A stretch of DNA of 51,281 bases from assembly GCA_024276705.1 (NCBI GenBank), contig JAJRWS010000607.1:1-51281 (forward strand), read 5' to 3'. The notes under the pieces are model-generated. The model was given only the letters and a program-made list of their open reading frames with translations. It did no database searches and was not told the origin of the DNA. The position numbers were made by a program, and so were the translations under genes. Source of the DNA: Planctomycetota bacterium (lineage in GTDB: Bacteria; Planctomycetota; Planctomycetia; Pirellulales; Lacipirellulaceae). Numbering within the stretch: position 1 is the stretch's first letter; the number at the start of each line of letters is the position of its first letter. Positions 26,819 through 35,351 of this stretch are shown here, one piece after another.

Positions 26819-26943
26819 CAGCCGTTCCAAGAATGGCCGATGAAGCCGACCCGAGCAGCGTGCCACCGGTTAATAACGTCGGTTCCCGCACCGGCTTACC
26901 GCCCTGGTTTTCGTGATGCCACGTGACAATTTGGAAATACTGA
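26819..26943 (+). repeat. CAGTA-TTCCAA dispersed palindromic element, copy 4
   Basis: Begins CAGCCGTTCCAAGAATGG, continues with GGCCGATGAAGCCGACCC and CGTCGGTTCCCGCACCGG, and ends ATTTGGAAATACTGA. It sits between the kinase gene stop (18 bp after it) and the AACTCAC array that leads into accA. Confidence 0.85.
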
Positions 26944-26945
26944 AT

Positions 26946-26982
26946 TAACTCACAACTCACAACTCACAACTCACAACCCCCA
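26946..26982 (+). repeat. AACTCAC tandem array directly 5' of accA
   Basis: Four to five AACTCAC units (26946-26978) followed by CCCCCAACTTCC and the accA ATG at 26989. No Shine-Dalgarno site is present between array and start codon. Confidence 0.85.
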
Positions 26983-26988
26983 ACTTCC

Positions 26989-28014
26989 ATGTCTGGATCA
27001 CTCTTTCGTTTGCCGTTCGAACAGCCAATTTATGAACTGCAGGATCAAATTGACGAAATCGAAGCTCTGGAGCCACAGACCCCGGAGTTGCGCGAACGGA
27101 TTCGCACTTTGCGAAAAGAATTGGTGGAAACGACCAGGGAGACTTACCGGCAGCTCGATCCGTGGCAGACCGTGCGGGTCGCGCGGCATCCGGATCGGCC
27201 CATGTTCGTCGACTACCTGGATCTGGTGTTTGACGAATTTGTCGAATTGCACGGCGACAAATTTTTTGGGGATGATCGTGCGTTACGGACCGGCTTTGCC
27301 AAACTGGGGGAATTCAAAGTCCTGGTGGCCGGGCACCAGAAAGGCAAGACACTCAAACAGCGTAACGAGTGTTACTTCGGCTGTGCCCATCCCGAGGGGT
27401 ACCGTAAGGCGATGAAAAAGATGCGATTGGCGGCCAAATACGGTTTGCCGATCATCACCATGATTGATACACCGGGAGCGTATCCAGGCATCGGCGCGGA
27501 AGAACGCGGCCAGGCCCAAGTGATTGCCGAGAGCATCCTGGAGATGTCCTCGTTGCGGGTACCGATTCTTTGCGTCGTGATTGGCGAAGGAGGATCGGGT
27601 GGCGCTTTGGGAATCGGCGTTGGCGATCGGGTTGCCGTGCTGGAATTTGCCTACTATTCGGTGATCAGTCCCGAAGGTTGTGCGGGCATTCTGTGGAAAA
27701 GTCCCGATTATGCGGAACAGGCGGCGAACGCTTTGAAGATCACCTCGGGCCAGTTGCGAGAATTGGGGGTGATCGATGACGTGATCGAAGAACCGCTGGG
27801 AGCTGCCCATCGGGACCATCATCAAATGGCCAGCCGCTTGAAGCAGTACCTGATCAAAACATTGCGCGAATTGACCGGGCGGCCCATCGACCAACTGCTG
27901 GACGAACGCTACGAAAAATTTCGTCGCATGGGCCAGTACCTGGAGTTGTCGGACGAGGAAGCGCTGGCTGCGGATTTGTCAGGCAATGCGGCTCGCCAAA
28001 CAGGTACCCCTTGA
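26989..28014 (+). CDS. accA: Acetyl-CoA carboxylase carboxyltransferase subunit alpha
   Basis: A 341-aa subunit that, with AccD, moves the carboxyl group from carboxybiotin to acetyl-CoA to form malonyl-CoA for fatty acid synthesis. The N-terminal helical region (QIYELQDQIDEIE-like), RPMFVDYLDLVFDEFVELHGD, and the crotonase-fold core IITMIDTPGAYPGIGAEERGQA and GEGGSGGALGIGVGDRV are all typical; LEFAYYSVISPEGCAGILWKS completes the signature. It is slightly longer than the E. coli protein (319 aa). The accD partner is not in the window. Confidence 0.97.
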   Translation: MSGSLFRLPFEQPIYELQDQIDEIEALEPQTPELRERIRTLRKELVETTRETYRQLDPWQTVRVARHPDRPMFVDYLDLVFDEFVELHGDKFFGDDRALRTGFAKLGEFKVLVAGHQKGKTLKQRNECYFGCAHPEGYRKAMKKMRLAAKYGLPIITMIDTPGAYPGIGAEERGQAQVIAESILEMSSLRVPILCVVIGEGGSGGALGIGVGDRVAVLEFAYYSVISPEGCAGILWKSPDYAEQAANALKITSGQLRELGVIDDVIEEPLGAAHRDHHQMASRLKQYLIKTLRELTGRPIDQLLDERYEKFRRMGQYLELSDEEALAADLSGNAARQTGTP

Positions 28015-28329
28015 GTTCCCCAGGTGGCTGAGCTCGTACAGGGTGGCCCGTTCTCCGATTCTCGCGTTCTCGATGTGGCCCCGGGCTCTCAGAGTATTCG
28101 GTATTCGGGACTCCCAGAGTTGTCCTGGCCGTCCGAGGCATAGCCCAGGAGGGGCTCTAAAGGGCCACGGGAAACCCATTCCCCAACGTCCGATAATCGT
28201 TGTTATGTTCGTTTCGGGGTCGTTATTTCCCGGGAATTAGCGACTTCTCACGGCGAACGCCCATTTCCCCGCTCGGAATCGCAATGAAGCAAGAACGCTC
28301 GAAACGATCCTGCTTCCTCGCCTCCTCGA
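28015..28329. other. Intergenic, no gene seen
   Basis: 315 bp between convergent accA and the cvpA-like gene. I see no clear terminator, no RNA gene and no repeat family member. Confidence 0.6.
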
Positions 28330-29085
28330 TTAGTTTCGCCGCGCCAGATTTCCGGCTCGATTGGCCGTTTGTGGCACTTCCGCTTGAGGTGATGACCAGG
28401 TGGTGCTGGGCGCGGTTCGAGAGACCGGTTCCCTGCTGCTTTCCGGCATTGAACTCGAAGCCTGCTGGCGGACTGCATCCTGTTGCCACAAACTGCGCAC
28501 ATCCACATTCATGAGTCCCGGATCGAGTAAGTTCGAGCCGAAAGATTCCTGCCCCGGAGCCGGCTGGTAGCTCCGGTCGAGACGCTCTTCGGTGGTATGC
28601 AGGTAAGGAGCGGTCACCTCATGGATTTCCGGTGGCACGATGGTATGGGTTTTGTCCAGTAGAGCGACAATGTAGCGTCCGGAACTCGAAGCAAGAATCG
28701 ATTCTTTTTGTGGTTGCGGAAGCAGCGTGACCGCGAAAAATGTGATCGCCACGCAAAACAACACACCCTTGAACAGGCCGACCAGCGCTCCCATTTGATG
28801 GTCGAAGGAAACGAGCTTGACTCGGTCGATCATTCCCGAAACGACTCGAAACAGTGTCCATATGATCAGTGATGTGGCGATGTAGATTACCAACATGGCC
28901 ACAAAGCGGTTAAAAGGGGCTGAGTCGCCGAATGTGGGGGCCAGTTGCGTGCTGAATCGCAACGCAACGAAATAACTGATTGCCAGCGATGCGATGGACG
29001 CAATTTGCCAGGCCAGGCCTTTCCACAAGCCAAACAGGGTCGCGGCGAACAGTACCAAGAGCATCAGCACATCGTAAATCTGCAT
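28330..29085 (-). CDS. CvpA-family membrane protein
   Basis: A 251-aa inner-membrane protein with four predicted TMs: MLLVLFAATLFGLWKGL (about 7-25), IASIASLAISYFVAL, AMLVIYIATSLIIWTLF and LVGLFKGVLFCVAITFFAV. These match the CvpA (colicin V production) family, which begins with D-x-x-x-x-x-x-x-x-x-x-G-x-x-K/R-G and carries the D-(R/H)-x-(L/M)-G-(A/G)-x-x-G-x-x-(K/R)-G motif, here FDHQMGALVGLFKG. The last 100 residues are a polar, probably disordered tail, longer than the family's norm. The biological role of the family is still poorly defined. The gene stands alone. Confidence 0.9.
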   Translation of the reverse strand: MQIYDVLMLLVLFAATLFGLWKGLAWQIASIASLAISYFVALRFSTQLAPTFGDSAPFNRFVAMLVIYIATSLIIWTLFRVVSGMIDRVKLVSFDHQMGALVGLFKGVLFCVAITFFAVTLLPQPQKESILASSSGRYIVALLDKTHTIVPPEIHEVTAPYLHTTEERLDRSYQPAPGQESFGSNLLDPGLMNVDVRSLWQQDAVRQQASSSMPESSREPVSRTAPSTTWSSPQAEVPQTANRAGNLARRN

Positions 29086-29173
29086 CGGTTGGCCCGTGGT
29101 CGGAGATGTGGTTGATCGGGCGGGCCAGTATATCGTCGTGCCGCCAGATCGCGAAGGGCATTTTGAGTCGCCC

Positions 29174-29272
29174 GTTATGGAGTGCTGCGGCGCAGCCGTA
29201 GCTTTGGATTTTCGAACAAGTTAGCCCACCGAAAACAGGTGCGATTCGGGGGGGGCGGCTCCATTCATGGCA
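29174..29272. repeat. 99-bp direct repeat, first copy
   Basis: Starts GTTATGGAGTGCTGCGGCGC and ends CCATTCATGGCA. The second copy at 29346-29443 differs at only a few positions (for example GGTGCG against GGAGCG and the length of one G run). The GTGCTGCGGCGCAGCCGTAGC segment contains a short dyad. Confidence 0.9.
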
Positions 29273-29345
29273 GGGCTGTGGCAGGCAGCGCGAATGGACC
29301 GTAACAAATCCCGGACCCATGTCTAGCGAACCCTGTCATGCGCGA

Positions 29346-29443
29346 GTTATGGAGTGCTGCGGCGCAGCCGTAGCTTTGGATTTTCGAACAAGTTAGCCCA
29401 CCGAAAACAGGAGCGATTCGGAGGGGCGGCTCCATTCATGGCA
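29346..29443. repeat. 99-bp direct repeat, second copy
   Basis: Near-identical to the first copy 172 bp upstream, in the same orientation. The 73 bp between the two copies is unrelated. The second copy ends 128 bases before the start codon of the YdjM-like gene. Confidence 0.9.
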
Positions 29444-29570
29444 AGGCAATGCTGGCATTGCCAGCATTGCCAGCGGCATGGTTTTTCTCTGGCCTCGTGG
29501 GGCCTGATTATCTACAGTTCTCAACGCTGTTCAGATGGAAGGTGAATATTCGTGCGCGGAGGAAAATGCG

Positions 29571-30434
29571 ATGGCCGGTTTTAAGATGCATGTGACCACC
29601 AGCAGTCTCTGTGGAGCCGCTTACGCGGGAGCCGGTATTGCGTTTGGGGTGCCATGGGATTCGGCCCTCGTGGCGGGCGGCTTGTGTGGTGTATCAGGCA
29701 TGCTTCCGGACCTGGACAGCGGTTCGGGGCGACCGTTGCGCGAAACGATGGGTTTTGCCGCCGCGGTGGTGCCCATGCTGCTGGTTGATCGGTTCCAGCA
29801 GTTGGGACTTACCTACGAGCAACTGGTACTGGCGACCGGAGGACTCTACTTGCTGATACGTTATGGGGTCGCAAAAATGCTCGCCAAGTACACGGTCCAT
29901 CGGGGCATGTTTCATAGCATTCCCGCTGCGCTGACCTTTGCCGGAGTCGCTTTTCTCGTCTGTGGATGTTCCGATCTGAATCTGCGTTATTTCAAAGCAG
30001 GCGCCGTGTTGCTGGGGGTCATGTCGCATCTGGTCCTCGATGAGATCTACTCGGTCCAGCTCAATGGTTTCAAGGGGGTGCGGCTTAAAAGTTCGTCGGG
30101 TACCGCGCTGAAATTCTGGGGTTCCAGTATGTGGGCCAATATTTCAGCCTATGGCAAACTGGCGATTGTCATCTTGCTGATCCTCGGAGAGCCGATGGTG
30201 ATGGATCGTTTTGGCGAACTTACCCCCTATGCCATCCAGCATTATTCCTGGAACGTCCATGAACATGAGGATGGAGTGGCCGCCGCGAGCAATGACACAA
30301 ACTGGCAGACTCCCACGAATTCGCCATTTGGCACTGCCAAGCTTGAACAGGACGAACTTCCCTCGGATCGTACTATCTACGACACGGCCCGCCGATTCCA
30401 GCAAGAATTAAAAAACGTCTTTGGAATCAAGTGA
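29571..30434 (+). CDS. YdjM-like membrane-bound metal-dependent hydrolase family protein
   Basis: A 287-aa multi-pass membrane protein. I start it at ATG 29571 (MAGFKMHVTTSSL) because GGAGGA lies about 8 bases upstream; the frame is open to 29535. Family motifs can be read: an early His (MHVTTS), MLPDLDS, HRGMFHSIPA and SHLVLDEIYSV, the His/Asp set thought to bind metal in the YdjM/LexA-regulated membrane hydrolase family. About six hydrophobic segments are visible. The polar C-terminal 60 residues are extra. The substrate is unknown, and activity has not been shown for most members. Confidence 0.82.
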   Translation: MAGFKMHVTTSSLCGAAYAGAGIAFGVPWDSALVAGGLCGVSGMLPDLDSGSGRPLRETMGFAAAVVPMLLVDRFQQLGLTYEQLVLATGGLYLLIRYGVAKMLAKYTVHRGMFHSIPAALTFAGVAFLVCGCSDLNLRYFKAGAVLLGVMSHLVLDEIYSVQLNGFKGVRLKSSSGTALKFWGSSMWANISAYGKLAIVILLILGEPMVMDRFGELTPYAIQHYSWNVHEHEDGVAAASNDTNWQTPTNSPFGTAKLEQDELPSDRTIYDTARRFQQELKNVFGIK

Positions 30435-30732
30435 ATGCCAATGGAATGCATAGGACTTCCATTATTCCAACATTCCAACATTCCAAAAGCCGCTGGTACC
30501 CGGTAGCAAGGCGTGAATTCGGCAAGTTATTAATCGGTCACCCCTAATGACTTGCGCACAGCTCAACCGGCTCCGAACGACTCCACGGCCCCTTGCTTAA
30601 ATGGTTCTCCTGCTAGAGAATAGACTGTCTCGACGGGCGCGCAAATCGCCCAGAACCGCCGGAGCATCCCCGATGCGGATGATCCCGTGGATATTACCGG
30701 CACGAACCATACCAAACGGGAAGCGAACCAAA
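30435..30732. other. Intergenic, with CATTCCAA units
   Basis: Holds a small CATTCCAA array (about 30459-30487) and otherwise nothing recognisable. The open frame beginning at 30601 is only an in-frame extension of the following gene. Confidence 0.55.
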
Positions 30733-31017
30733 ATGATAACAGTTGGCATGAATTATCACGTGATTGAAGGCAAGCAGGGCGATTTCGAAGCCAAATTCGG
30801 TGCCGTGATGGAAGCCCTCAATGCGGCCGAGGGACATACTCAGTCGACACTATGGAAAGACACCCATGACGGCGCATCGTACTTAATTACCAGCGAATGG
30901 TCCGACGAAAGTGCTTTCACCGAATTCATCCGCAGCGAAGATTTTCGCAATGTGACCAATTGGGGCAAGGAACAGATTTTATCCGGTCGGCCTCAGCATA
31001 AGGTTTATAAGAATTGA
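30733..31017 (+). CDS. Antibiotic biosynthesis monooxygenase (ABM) domain protein
   Basis: A 94-aa small protein from ATG 30733 with a dimeric alpha/beta-barrel (ABM) fold signature: MITVGMNYHVIEGKQGDFEAKF at the N-terminus, ALNAAEGHTQSTLWKD in the middle, and YLITSEWSDESAFTEFIRSEDF. The ABM family includes quinol monooxygenases and heme-degrading enzymes, but the fold is also used by many uncharacterised proteins, so the reaction is not predictable. The preceding frame (30601) is not supported. GGGAAG upstream could be the ribosome site. Confidence 0.85.
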   Translation: MITVGMNYHVIEGKQGDFEAKFGAVMEALNAAEGHTQSTLWKDTHDGASYLITSEWSDESAFTEFIRSEDFRNVTNWGKEQILSGRPQHKVYKN

Positions 31018-31090
31018 AACTGGGGGCTGGGGACTGGGGACTGGGGGTGTTCCTTGTTCGATATTCATGATTCCAGGTCAAGACTCGCGC

Positions 31091-31555
31091 CTATTGCCTT
31101 GCGCCTCGTGCCTCTTCCCGCGTATCAATCAGCAGCGTCACCGGGCCGTCGTTCACGAGGGTGACTTGCATGTCGGCGGCAAACTGGCCAGTGGCGACCT
31201 GGACCCCCTGCCCTTGCACACGCTGACAAAACTGCTGGTAGAGTGGCTCGGCCCGTTCCGGCCGGGCGGCGGCAACAAAGCTGGGTCGGCGACCTTTGCG
31301 ACAATCACCCAGCAGCGTGAACTGGCTGACGATCAGCATTTCGCCCTGTGTGTCCAGCAGGGAACGATTCATCTTTCCCGCGGAGTCACTGAAAATTCGC
31401 AGCGCCACGATTTTATCGGCCAGCCATTGAACTTCCTTTTCACCGTCTCCCTCAGCCACGCCCAACAGCAGCACCAGCCCTGGCCCGATTTGCCCAACGA
31501 CCTGGCCAGCAATTTCAACCTGGGCTTTGCGGACACGTTGAATGCAGGCTCGCAT
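31091..31555 (-). CDS. dtd: D-aminoacyl-tRNA deacylase
   Basis: A 154-aa enzyme that frees tRNA from wrongly attached D-amino acids (and glycine on tRNA-Ala). [15 protein letters not shown] is the N-terminus; [18 protein letters not shown] has the SQFTL motif, and [12 protein letters not shown] has the GP cis-proline motif that gives chiral selection. Length and order of motifs are normal. It is convergent with the ABM gene and divergent from the ZIP gene. Confidence 0.97.
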   Translation of the reverse strand: MRACIQRVRKAQVEIAGQVVGQIGPGLVLLLGVAEGDGEKEVQWLADKIVALRIFSDSAGKMNRSLLDTQGEMLIVSQFTLLGDCRKGRRPSFVAAARPERAEPLYQQFCQRVQGQGVQVATGQFAADMQVTLVNDGPVTLLIDTREEARGARQ

Positions 31556-31636
31556 GGGGAACTCAAAGCTGGGTCCGTGAGTACTTGTAGAGACTAGGGA
31601 AGAACATATGAGCGTTCACGGAAAAAAGGCGAAATT

Positions 31637-31676
31637 TTCCGTTCCTAATCTTAATCTTACTCTTAATCTTAATCCC
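31637..31676. repeat. CTTAAT-type tandem array upstream of ZIP gene
   Basis: Units of TCTTAATC/TCTTACTC (about 31644-31676) about 95 bases before the ZIP start. An A/T-rich hexamer-octamer array, matching the general pattern of arrays 5' of genes here. Confidence 0.65.
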
Positions 31677-31767
31677 GGACTGCCCATTGACCAGTGAGAT
31701 TCCAGAGGTTGTTGCAATTCTCCCTCAACAAGCGTGGAGTATCGCACAAATCCCGAAGGATTGGCCC

Positions 31768-33054
31768 ATGTCTTCTTTCGTCCTGCTGACCTACTACTGT
31801 CTGCTGATTTCCTCCGCGTCGATCGCGGGTGGAATGATTCCCGTATGGATTCATCTGACACATCAGCGAATGGAAATAGCTGTCAGCTTTGTCGCGGGCG
31901 TGATGCTGGGCGTTGGCCTGTTGCACATGCTGCCGCATGCAATCGAAGAAGCAGTGGCAAGTTCCCCGGGGCAAGACGTTGGTCTTGCAACGCATACGGT
32001 GATGCTGTGGGTGCTGCTGGGAATGCTGGTTATGTTTTTCGTGGAGCGGTTTTTTTGTTTCCATCACCACGATGTGGAGTCGGACAAGCCAGCACACGAT
32101 TGCCATGAGCACACGGCTGTGCACGACTCTTCGCACAACCATAGCCATGACATTACCTGGAGTGGAGCCGCGATGGGACTGACACTCCACAGTATCTTCG
32201 CCGGAGTCGCGTTGGCTGCGAGTGTGGCCCATGGACACGACCAATTGAAACTGGCCGGTTTGGGTACTTTCCTGGTAATCTTGCTACACAAGCCGTTTGA
32301 TTCGATGACCATCGGCATGTTGATGGCTCGAGGAGGGTGGTCACGCCTCTGGCGGCATCTGGTGAACGGGCTTTTTTCCCTGACGATTCCCTTGGGAGTT
32401 CTGCTGTTTTATGCAGGATTGACACAGACCAGCTTTCCGGCGCCTGCAAATCCTAATTCGGTCACGGCAGATCAAGCCCATTCGGTCACGGCAGATCAAG
32501 CCCGTTCGGTCACGGCAGATCAAGGTAGTCTGCCACTGGCATTCGCGCTCGCTTTTTCCGCTGGGATTTTCCTTTGCATCGCCCTCAGTGATCTGTTGCC
32601 GGAATTGCAGTTTCACCACCACGATCGAGTGAAACTGTCGGTCGCTTTGATGTTAGGTTTGGGGCTGGCCTACCTGGTGGGATGGTTCGAGGGAGCGGCC
32701 CATCAACACGCGCCAACCCACCATAACCAGCACCAGTCGGTCATTCCATCAAACGCCTTGCTGCAACCAGTCGAGAATTCGCCAATCGAGCCAGCGGCGA
32801 TCCGGATCGGTCGTACGCCGGGCAATGAAACCCAGATGGCCACCCGAATGAGTCACCACGGTTTCCACCTCTGGGCTACGCGCGTATTGATTGAGAGATT
32901 CGCAAGGCACGATCGGATCGTTGGCAGCCGCCAGGATGGTGACAGGTTGCTTGATAGAAGCGAGCTTGGGGCCCGGAGCGGCTTCCCGGTAATAACTCTC
33001 TACTGTTTCGAAGCCTCCCAGCGGAGCAGTCACCATTTGGTCGATTTGGCGTAG
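31768..33054 (+). CDS. ZIP-family metal transporter, with antisense-overlapping tail
   Basis: A 428-aa membrane protein from ATG 31768, chosen because GAAGGA lies 7 bases upstream. Its TMs begin FVLLTYYCLLISSASIAGG; metal-site motifs are LHSIFAGVALA (TM4) and ILLHKPFDSMTIG (TM5). The cytosolic loop before TM4 is His-rich (HDCHEHTAVHDSSHNHSHD), as is usual in ZIP zinc/iron importers. A 24-bp tandem repeat gives three SVTADQA(H/R) units (32457-32524). ZIP proteins normally end just after the last TM (about FEGAAHQH, 32709), but here the frame continues for about 115 codons into the antisense strand of the hydrolase gene. The tail is unlikely to be functional. Confidence 0.87.
   Translation: MSSFVLLTYYCLLISSASIAGGMIPVWIHLTHQRMEIAVSFVAGVMLGVGLLHMLPHAIEEAVASSPGQDVGLATHTVMLWVLLGMLVMFFVERFFCFHHHDVESDKPAHDCHEHTAVHDSSHNHSHDITWSGAAMGLTLHSIFAGVALAASVAHGHDQLKLAGLGTFLVILLHKPFDSMTIGMLMARGGWSRLWRHLVNGLFSLTIPLGVLLFYAGLTQTSFPAPANPNSVTADQAHSVTADQARSVTADQGSLPLAFALAFSAGIFLCIALSDLLPELQFHHHDRVKLSVALMLGLGLAYLVGWFEGAAHQHAPTHHNQHQSVIPSNALLQPVENSPIEPAAIRIGRTPGNETQMATRMSHHGFHLWATRVLIERFARHDRIVGSRQDGDRLLDRSELGARSGFPVITLYCFEASQRSSHHLVDLA
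32457..32524 (+). repeat. 24-bp in-frame tandem repeat in ZIP gene
   Basis: TTCGGTCACGGCAGATCAAG plus CCCA/CCCG is repeated almost exactly, two full units and one partial. It encodes SVTADQAH, SVTADQAR, SVTADQ in the loop between two TMs. Confidence 0.9.
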
Positions 33055-33741
33055 CCGGCGCGGTCGGCGCTGAGGTATTTGGTGTGGGGCCAATTCGGGA
33101 AACCGATGCCACCGGCTGACAAATTGCCGCCACAGCATCTTAACGAAAAACCGGTCATAAGGTCTCCCCAGGGGCCGGTCGAAGCGACGTTCGATATCGA
33201 ACAAGTCGATCGGTGGACAAATGGCCAAAGTACGCTGCAAATGACCAATGCGCGAGTTGCCCGATTGGGCCAGTAAGTTGAGGCCAATCGCCCCTCCCAT
33301 GGAATACCCGACCAGAGAAGTTGCTGATTGGGGGTGACGTCTCGCAATAAATTCCAATGCCGCAGCCGCATCTTCCCAACGATCACAGTGGGTGCAATAA
33401 CGGGCTAAGCCCTCCCCTGCCCCGCAACCGCGCATATCGAGCCGAAAGACACCGTAGCCAGCCTCCAGCAATCGATCGGTCATCCGGCACATGTAAGTGC
33501 TAAGATAACTGCCGGCCAGGCCATGAATCAGCAATACGCTGGAATGGTCGGCTGACCAACCAGCCGGCAAATCTTCATGCACCACCAGATGGTCGCCATC
33601 CGCTAAGGGAATTTCATGCTGAGTTGCCTGGTAAGGCTCCTCATTTCGGGGCAGGTAGAGTCCCGCGAAAGTCTGCATATGCCCACCCGGCAGTAGCGGG
33701 TGATGGCGAAACTCCCAATTGGTGGTCGCGGCTCGAAACAT
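32749..33741 (-). CDS. YheT-like alpha/beta hydrolase
   Basis: A 330-aa alpha/beta hydrolase of the YheT family (putative esterases, COG0429). The family-specific LLPGGHMQTFAG is at the N-terminus, the nucleophile Ser is in SLVGYSMGGAIGL, the Asp in LAAANDPIVP and the His in HSGGHLGFI. MRGCGAGEGLARYCTHCDRWED is another conserved segment. The 3' end of the gene overlaps the ZIP frame by 306 bp on the opposite strand. The hydrolase is the better-supported of the two in the overlap, as its catalytic Asp and His are encoded there. Confidence 0.93.
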   Translation of the reverse strand: MFRAATTNWEFRHHPLLPGGHMQTFAGLYLPRNEEPYQATQHEIPLADGDHLVVHEDLPAGWSADHSSVLLIHGLAGSYLSTYMCRMTDRLLEAGYGVFRLDMRGCGAGEGLARYCTHCDRWEDAAAALEFIARRHPQSATSLVGYSMGGAIGLNLLAQSGNSRIGHLQRTLAICPPIDLFDIERRFDRPLGRPYDRFFVKMLWRQFVSRWHRFPELAPHQIPQRRPRRLRQIDQMVTAPLGGFETVESYYREAAPGPKLASIKQPVTILAAANDPIVPCESLNQYARSPEVETVVTHSGGHLGFIARRTTDPDRRWLDWRILDWLQQGV

Positions 33742-34064
33742 GGCGAAACGATCTACCCGAAAGATTTTTGTTGGACAGCAGTACCATAGAGATTCAGGGG
33801 GTTTGAGTCTAGTACATACGATGATAATGCAGAGAGCAGAAAGCAGAAAATTGAACTAGACATTTGTATCTTCAACGCCTTTTCTCAAAGGACTCAATAA
33901 TGTGCGTAATACGAGTGAGACTCCTCGACCGATCCAGGGGGCCCCGGGAAAACAGAGGAACCCCCATGCATCCTGTTTAACGTGAACCCCTCATTTTTCC
34001 TGACCGTTTCAAACACTGTTTTCTTTGAGTTATTCCCAGGCACGATCCGACTGGAAAAGAGGGC
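33742..34064. other. Intergenic, no gene seen
   Basis: 323 bp between the divergent hydrolase and the deacetylase-like gene. One short open frame on the minus strand (33894-34100) overlaps the next gene and has no support. No repeat family or terminator was recognised. Confidence 0.55.
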
Positions 34065-34910
34065 ATGTCGACCCATCTCACCCCCCTGCTCTCTTACCAA
34101 GGATGTATGACCCGTATGACTCGAATCGACTCCTCCCTGCAGCTATCACCGAAAGTTGCATTGACTGTCAATCTGGGTGACGTGGGGAGCTCGGGTGAAG
34201 ATGTCTCTACTGTCCGGCAACTTGTGCAATTAGTCGGTGAGCACCATTTGGATACCACCTGGATTGTGGCTCATGCCTGCCAGTTGGCCTGGGTTGCAAC
34301 GCTCCAGAACAGTTCAACCCGGCACGATCTGGCATTGAACACTAACTGGGCACTGCCTGGAATGTCTGCCCACAAGTTTGAGCGACAACTTCGTCAGTGC
34401 CGAGAACTGTGCGAGCAAGTTGGTTTTGTTCCGACTACGATTTATAGCCATGAACCCGAGACATTGAGGCAGCGACTAAAGTACTTGGTTCAACATGGCC
34501 TGACAACTTGTGTCATTGGCCATCCCGTCGACGCCAGGAAAGGCCCGGCAAAAGTCGGTTTGTCCGATTGTTTGCCTCGTTCGCTCCCATTGGGATTGTG
34601 GCAACTCCCAGTCACGCTACATCTTCCCCGCCAGTATTCATGGCTTCGGCTCGCTGCCCCAGCCTGGCGTCTTCCAAATGCCGGCCGCAACCGTCCAGCC
34701 GGTGTCGGAATGCATGTGCTGATTGCGGTTGAACAAGTGCTCGCTCAGGGCAGCGGTGGCTTGAGGCAAGTTGACCATTTCCTGCGCAAGGCAGCATGGG
34801 CCAGCAGTGCCAGGCGACTTGAAGTGATTACCGTGGCCCAGTGGACGACCAAAATGGCACATCGAGCTACAGCCGTGCCGCAGCATTCAATTCTGCATGT
34901 TGCCGCTTAG
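34065..34910 (+). CDS. Degenerate polysaccharide-deacetylase-like protein
   Basis: A 281-aa soluble protein. The stretch VALTVNLGDVGSS, followed by VRQLVQLVGEHHLDTTWIVAH and LRQCRELCEQVGFVPTTIYS, resembles the beta/alpha layout of the NodB-type deacetylase barrel (TxDxDD...; helix; xTFFV...). The catalytic Asp-Asp and His-x-x-x-His motifs are not there: the first motif reads NLGDVG. If the family is right, it has lost activity or serves as a binding protein. The start is uncertain, since ATG 34065 and 34107 are both possible. It is convergent with the small membrane gene at 34907, the two stops sharing the bases TTAG. Confidence 0.55.
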   Translation: MSTHLTPLLSYQGCMTRMTRIDSSLQLSPKVALTVNLGDVGSSGEDVSTVRQLVQLVGEHHLDTTWIVAHACQLAWVATLQNSSTRHDLALNTNWALPGMSAHKFERQLRQCRELCEQVGFVPTTIYSHEPETLRQRLKYLVQHGLTTCVIGHPVDARKGPAKVGLSDCLPRSLPLGLWQLPVTLHLPRQYSWLRLAAPAWRLPNAGRNRPAGVGMHVLIAVEQVLAQGSGGLRQVDHFLRKAAWASSARRLEVITVAQWTTKMAHRATAVPQHSILHVAA

Positions 34911-35089
34911 CGTATTTCGCGCATCGCATTCCAGCTAAGGTAGCCAAGAAGGCCTGCTGCTACCAAGGCACCGATGTCCATGAGCATACTGGCTCCTGCA
35001 AATGGAACGCTCAGTACTAAATCGGCAGCAAATGTGAAACCGATCAGGCCTGCGACGACCATTCCAGCAATCGTCATGGCCTTGGGCAT
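34907..35089 (-). CDS. Small two-TM membrane protein
   Basis: A 60-aa protein with two hydrophobic segments: MTIAGMVVAGLIGFTFAADLVL (about 5-26) and LMDIGALVAAGLLGYLSWNAM (about 36-56). There are no charged residues in the helices apart from Asp. A family name is not known. Composition and a clean start (with the following basic C-terminus MREIR) make it a real gene. Convergent with the preceding gene, sharing the bases TTAG. Confidence 0.7.
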   Translation of the reverse strand: MPKAMTIAGMVVAGLIGFTFAADLVLSVPFAGASMLMDIGALVAAGLLGYLSWNAMREIR

Positions 35090-35351
35090 AGGGTGAAACC
35101 TCTGGAAATAATGGATTTTAGCTCGAAAGACGAAATAGATTGCCTTGACTACCTAGAGTCCATGAATTATCGGGGCGGCTTAGTGAACCAGGGTAGGATA
35201 CAGGGATTCCTGGTTTTGAACAGATTCTAGTATAATTCCTGGTTTCCATCTGTCAGGGTGAATAGGGGATTTGGCCACTCAAAATCAACGAATTTTATGT
35301 TTTGGGGCCAGATCGGGCGGCTTGTGAAGAAAATGCCGTTTTTTGGGCGAC

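Larger units (their letters stand above)
29086..29570. other. Gap with 99-bp direct repeat, no gene
   Basis: Divergent upstream region of the cvpA-like and YdjM-like genes. Contents are two copies of a 99-bp repeat (listed separately) and a short palindrome rich in GCTGGCATTGCCAGC (about 29450-29478). Confidence 0.65.

Noticed and set aside
35227-35236. TAGTATAAT resembling a -10 promoter box
   Set aside because: It points away from the nearest genes (no plus-strand gene until 36197) and has no -35 box at suitable spacing.
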